Assembly: GCA_038503075.1 (NCBI GenBank)
Contig: JBCAML010000017.1
Coordinates: 868,001 to 932,000 of the forward strand
Direction of reading: 5' to 3'
Length of the DNA stretch: 64,000 nt
Source of the DNA: Gyromitra esculenta
Lineage: Eukaryota > Ascomycota > Pezizomycetes > Pezizales > Discinaceae
In this document: piece by piece, positions 60,248 to 64,000 of the stretch
Layout: every line of letters begins with the position of its first letter
How positions within the stretch are numbered: the first letter of the stretch is position 1
Notes under the pieces: model-generated
Told to the model about the DNA's origin: nothing
What the model saw: only the letters and a program-made list of their open reading frames with translations
Database searches by the model: none
Position numbers and translations under genes: made by a program

Positions 60248-62200
60248 TAATCCTCCGTCCCCGCTACAACCTCTTCGATTGAATGTTCACCACCACCTTT
60301 TACGTTGCAACGGCATTACACACAGCCAAAAGTCTTTAGCACTTCGGCTTCATTCCATTACCCCGCTCACAAAAACAAGTTGGATCCTTGTTTTAACAAC
60401 ACCACTCCACCGCATGTCTTCAAGACACACGCAGTTAATCTTCACACCTCTCTTCCCTCTCTCCAAAGATGCTGCCTCTACCACTCCTCGCTTCTCTACA
60501 ACCGCCATGGCGAACCAAGAACCCCTCACTAATAAACGGCAGAGAGCCGACACCTCTCCTCCATCACCACCTGTCTTCTCCCACCCCACTAATTGGATTT
60601 CTATAATCCAAAATAAGGACAACGGAATCACAGGAGTTCTACGACCTTCAAGAGAGTTAGTCATTCCTAACAAAGCGCTGACGAACCGAATCTCACCCAC
60701 TTCACCTCCTCCTTAACATGATCCAAGATCTACAAAGCGAGGTCACTCTACTCAAAGAGGCCATAATAGTCCAAAGACTCTCTCCGACATGTTCCCTTAG
60801 CCACCAACTGCGAAAGAAACAAGAACGTACGCACCTTCTCACAAGAGGAAAGCAGCCGCCTCAAGACCACCACCTGCACCACCCGCCCCTCCCGCTCCTG
60901 CTCCCGTCGCAATTCCTGCTCCTCCTCGTCCCAAAGCCTTTTGCAACGCCCAGGTGCCGCCAAAGAAACCCAAGATAAAACCCCAACCAAAGAAAGCGCC
61001 AAACAGCGCTAACGCCTCGCCCTAAGATTTCATCTTCCTCTCCCTCAACATCTCCCACCATGCGCGTCGCCGTTTAATTGTCAAACACGACGGCACTCCT
61101 CTTCTCGCGTCACCCACGGAAATCGAGATAAACTCAACTCGCTATCGGCTCCATCACCATCCGTCACGCAATAGACACACATTCCCGTAACGTGTAGTTG
61201 ACGGTCATGAACAATATGTTTGCCAACACCCATTACAGGAAAGTTGGTCAATTTCTCCACTTAATCCCAGGAGCTCACTCCCTACACCTCACGAACCATT
61301 GCACCAACTTGTTGTACACGTATTCCCACTTCTATTGTTCTCCGCTATTCTGCCAGTTAACTCTGCAACTTCAACCCTGGCATTATTATGGACATTCCCC
61401 CCAGGTGGCTCACTCTACCTGAAAAACGAAGAGGGAAAACAGTTTCCTTCATTGTCATCACACTCTGTGGCCCCAAAGCTAATGAGATCGCTAATTGCAC
61501 TCGCTTATCTGCTTTCTCTACCACTGTTAGATCCGAACGCAAACTCCGTTTTGGACCCTCCACCCAGTGCTCCCAATGCCACAAATTTGGACACCACACA
61601 AATAAATACCCCAATCAACCATGTTGTCGCTGTATCTTGACTTCATCCTATCGCTCCCGCCCCCACACTCTCTCGTTTCAACCAAAGCGCGCCTCGCTTC
61701 TCACACTCTTGTCAAGTGTGTTAACTGTGACGGACCCCATGAGTTACATCTGAACAGCTGCCCATCATGCCCTTCTAAGGCCTCACCGCCCCCTCTCGCA
61801 GATGACCAGATGGACCTTTAGGTCATTTTACTTATACTCACTCAACCCTAACTAACTTTGATTGGAATTTTTCCTGCTCTTTACTTCCATTGCGGCTTCA
61901 CTGTGGACCTTCTTCTATCGTTTCTCATTGTTTTTTAGCTGTTGTTTGCAAGTCTCTTTATTCTCACAGGCATTTGTTGTCAATTTTCCCTGCACCGTTA
62001 AGTCGTTTACCGCAGGAACATTGTCTTGTTCTGTTGGAAGTACTTGGTTTGCTTTTCTTTTGTGTTTTCTCTTGTTACCCAGGTGGATAAGGGTGTTTAT
62101 TTGGTGGGGATAGGTTTTTTGACTTCATAACCTTCGTGTTGCATAAGCGGTTTTGTACCTAGAAACAATAATCAAATGATTTAAACAAAAAAACAAAAAA
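60248..62200 (+). mobile_element. Non-autonomous LINE-like retroelement, gag only, with poly-A tail
   Basis: Ends in an A-rich tail, AAACAAAAAAACAAAAAA (62183-62200), followed at once by CCTGCCTACCTGCCTACCTG; the same motif, GCCTACCTGCCTACCTGCC, precedes the element at 60229-60247. Both copies are near-identical, fitting a target-site duplication of about 20 bp, although the target is itself a short tandem repeat. The body carries a decayed gag with zinc knuckles but no reverse transcriptase or endonuclease. The tail orientation agrees with the gag strand. Confidence 0.72.
60507..61821 (+). pseudogene. LINE gag (ORF1) pseudogene with CCHC zinc knuckles
   Basis: The frame starting MANQEPLTNKRQRADTSPPS stops at 60716, and further pieces follow in other frames. 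Zinc-knuckle 1 (61568-61615) is CSQCHKFGHHTNKYP, with Tyr where the last Cys should be, a single G-to-A change away. Zinc-knuckle 2 (61717 on) is CVNCDGPHELHLNSCP, in a different frame. Pro/Ala-rich and Ser/Thr-rich N-terminal parts fit fungal LINE ORF1. Several frame breaks and stops mean it is not expected to work. Confidence 0.75.
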
Positions 62201-62606
62201 CCTGCCTACCTGCCTACCTGCGACCGTAGATCTGCAACCTCGCTTACAGCTCCAAACAACTACTATCTCCCTAGAAGAACTGCATGCACACCCATGTTTA
62301 ATATGTATGTAGTATTATTATTTCTATTTAATTATATGAAATAAAATCCTCAGAATATTTCCCTATAATACTGGAGTACCTGGGGCAGCGGGGGCGGCGG
62401 GGGCAGCAGGGGGCAGCAGGGGGCAGCGGTGGGAGCTGCTGGGCGAGATTTACGGAGGTTACCCTGCCCAAACCTAGGTCGAAAAGGGAGGGAGAGCTTG
62501 CTGCTCTGGTGTTAGGGGTGGGCGCATGTCTAAGTCAGAGGTTCCACCGTGTCTTTGGTTATATTTGGGGGTGACTGGCATTGTAAAGGTTTTCTCCCCT
62601 TAAGTC

Positions 62607-63389
62607 GTTCCCCACTGGCAAAACCGGGGCGGATCGGGGATTGGGGGGCAAGGAGCCCCCCATTAAAAAAACTTGGGCTATTTTGAGTGTTTTGGGTTAA
62701 AATTACATGTGGGTCGGGGGTGCTCTCAGGTATGTGAAAACATGCGATATCACTCGGTTTTGCGGTGGTTTAGAAGAGACGGAGAACCGCCAGCATTCAA
62801 TTAATATTAACTAAAGTACATTCAGGGGACAACAGGTAGCACGATTATGACCATATATACCACATTTTCGACATGATTGACTACCTTTGCCCCGTTCAAC
62901 AGGTGATCCAGTGCCATCTAGTCTTGCTTGTGCGCACGCAATCGTTTTTCGCTGATATCCAGGCGCCAGTGTTTTTCTTACAATTTGTGACCTAGGGGTG
63001 TGGAGATGGACCGCCAGGGTTTTTGCTTTCGTGAGGTCACCATAGAAACAATATGTGACCGGTTCCATATTCATACACCTACCCCTAGTACTGGTCTTAT
63101 TGGACATTCCAAGCCACAACTGTGGCTCTGCCAACACCTATGGTACTTTACCCATATCCTTTCCACATTTATGTGACAACTTAACTTGAAGTAGTTGGTT
63201 TAGAAATTTAGTGTTGTTTCCACTGTCCCATCTTTTTTTGACATATTTTCTCGTCTGACCTGTTTCCTCGTCACGTCTGTCTTCTAGCTTCAAATAAGAG
63301 CTCATCTAGATTTCACTGCTAGTAATTTATGCTACAAATACAATAGCACGTATTCGATGGAAAGAGAAACAGATGGTGTAGCTACACCT
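62607..63389. other. Flank between the long-arm element and the last gene
   Basis: No supported gene. Contains the CTAGGGGT element at 62992-63088 and the 3' flank of the minus-strand gene to the right. Confidence 0.55.
62992..63088. repeat. CTAGGGGTAGGGG inverted-repeat element, copy 3
   Basis: Left end CTAGGGGTGTGGAGATGG, right end CATACACCTACCCCTAG; 97 bp. Diverged from copy 1 at 51528. Confidence 0.7.
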
Positions 63390-64000
63390 TTACAAACTTC
63401 CATAGAACGAATCGCCCGAATCTTTGAGAAAACTTGCGACATCTAACTGCATCTGACGCATAAAAGCTTCATCGTCTTCGAGATCTTCCCCTTCCTCCAG
63501 CCCATACGCCCCCACACGGCCCTGCTCTTGCTGTGCCATCCCAGAATCGTCGTCGTCACCAGTCAGATCGACCAACTCCCGATGCGGATTTTGCAGTAAA
63601 TGATCCGCGTTGCCTGGCTGCTGGAGTGCCAATCCCTCCATTCCCACCTCGATTCCACCCTTCTCCAAGGAGAATCCACGGGGAACCGATGTTGTTAGAA
63701 CGTCATCCCTTCTCATGGTTCTGCACCATCCCCTGACGCTGGCCTGTCCTGCGTTGCCCATCTCGTTCATTTGTGTTGCAACCTCATCCCAGTTTCCAGA
63801 ACGTAATGTCTGATTGAAGTGTTCTCTACCTTTCAAGTAGGGAATGAGGAGGGACGATTCGTACCATCTTCCTTTGATATCTTCAAGTTTAACTGTGTAA
63901 CTTGCATGTAGTAGCTTCCACGTCGATACAATTGGCTGTTGCAAATTGTTGGGGGTGAATCGATTCCTAACTGTAGTCTCCCTTACTAGTCTCTGCGGGA
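63390..64000 (-). CDS. Unrecognised protein, C-terminal part only (gene continues beyond the window)
   Basis: The frame is open from position 64000 down to the stop at 63390, about 202 residues. Its start is outside the window; the internal TTG near 63944 is not a start. The visible part begins RETTVRNRFTPNNLQQPIVS, then RWYESSLLIPYLKGREHFNQ and WDEVATQMNEMG. A polar region with RELVDLTGDDDDSG (a hydrophobic-acidic stretch of SUMO-interacting-motif type, VDLT followed by acids) and an acidic end LEEGEDLEDDEAFMRQMQL follow. The C-terminal VASFLKDSG is conserved-looking. I cannot name a family. The possible SUMO-interacting motif is inference from composition. Confidence 0.6.
   Translation of the reverse strand, partial: PQRLVRETTVRNRFTPNNLQQPIVSTWKLLHASYTVKLEDIKGRWYESSLLIPYLKGREHFNQTLRSGNWDEVATQMNEMGNAGQASVRGWCRTMRRDDVLTTSVPRGFSLEKGGIEVGMEGLALQQPGNADHLLQNPHRELVDLTGDDDDSGMAQQEQGRVGAYGLEEGEDLEDDEAFMRQMQLDVASFLKDSGDSFYGSL

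Larger units (their letters stand above)
59493..62606. mobile_element. Long-arm inverted-repeat element interrupted by a LINE-like insertion
   Basis: The left arm, about 59493-59848, and the right arm, about 62238-62606, are reverse complements over ~360 bp, sharing GGAGAAAACCTTTA, CATGCGCC, CAGAATATTTCC and CATACATATTAA. Both arms carry a G/C-rich CCCAGCAGCTCC-type block with differing copy number. Between the left arm and the LINE insertion is about 370 bp including a 101-codon open frame (59791-60096). No transposase recognised, so it is a foldback or non-autonomous element. Confidence 0.75.

Overview
The window is nuclear DNA of a filamentous ascomycete (Pezizomycotina). Genes carry many short introns (about 50-270 bp, GT-AG with a few GC-AG). 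The gene set is typically fungal (Arb1 siRNA-chaperone subunit, Ccl1, Pmp3, Pan6, Trm82, single-domain UDP-galactose epimerase, fungal-type Ras). Gene-poor, AT-richer stretches hold small inverted-repeat transposons whose copies differ largely by transitions, as expected if the genome uses repeat-induced point mutation. A Pezizomycetes (truffle-like) source is possible but is only a guess.

The gene-dense part is 1.4-46.3 kb. In order: TRM82 (-), a SUN-domain nuclear-envelope protein (-), UDP-glucose 4-epimerase (+), a ZTA1-type quinone oxidoreductase (+), inositol polyphosphate multikinase (-), ARB1 (+), NOP10 (+), cyclin H/CCL1 (+), pantothenate synthetase PAN6 (+), eIF2B-alpha/GCN3 (-), NECAP-type endocytic adaptor (+), a PMP3-like membrane proteolipid (+), ubiquitin-activating enzyme UBA1 (+), V-ATPase catalytic subunit A/VMA1 (-), RAS1/rasA (+), and an uncharacterised protein with three zinc-ribbon repeats (-). 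Three divergent pairs (IPK/ARB1, GCN3/NECAP, VMA1/RAS) probably share control regions. All are housekeeping genes with unrelated roles; I see no operon-like or biosynthetic cluster.

The stretch 46.3-53.5 kb has no gene I can support and is a graveyard of short inverted-repeat elements, some nested. Then come DDB1 (-) and a mitochondrial 3-hydroxyisobutyrate dehydrogenase (-). From 59.5 to 62.6 kb lies an element with arms of about 360 bp, interrupted by a LINE-like insertion that keeps only a decayed gag with zinc knuckles and a poly-A tail. The last 600 bp hold the 3' end of an unrecognised gene running off the window.

Gene models were spliced by hand from splice signals, reading phase and family conservation; every multi-exon model closes in phase. 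The best leads are two GC-AG introns, start-codon-only coding exons, a zinc-ribbon gene whose repeats coincide with phase-matched exons, several miniature transposon families, and a gag-only LINE derivative flanked by an apparent target-site duplication. I did not find a convincing new multi-gene system.
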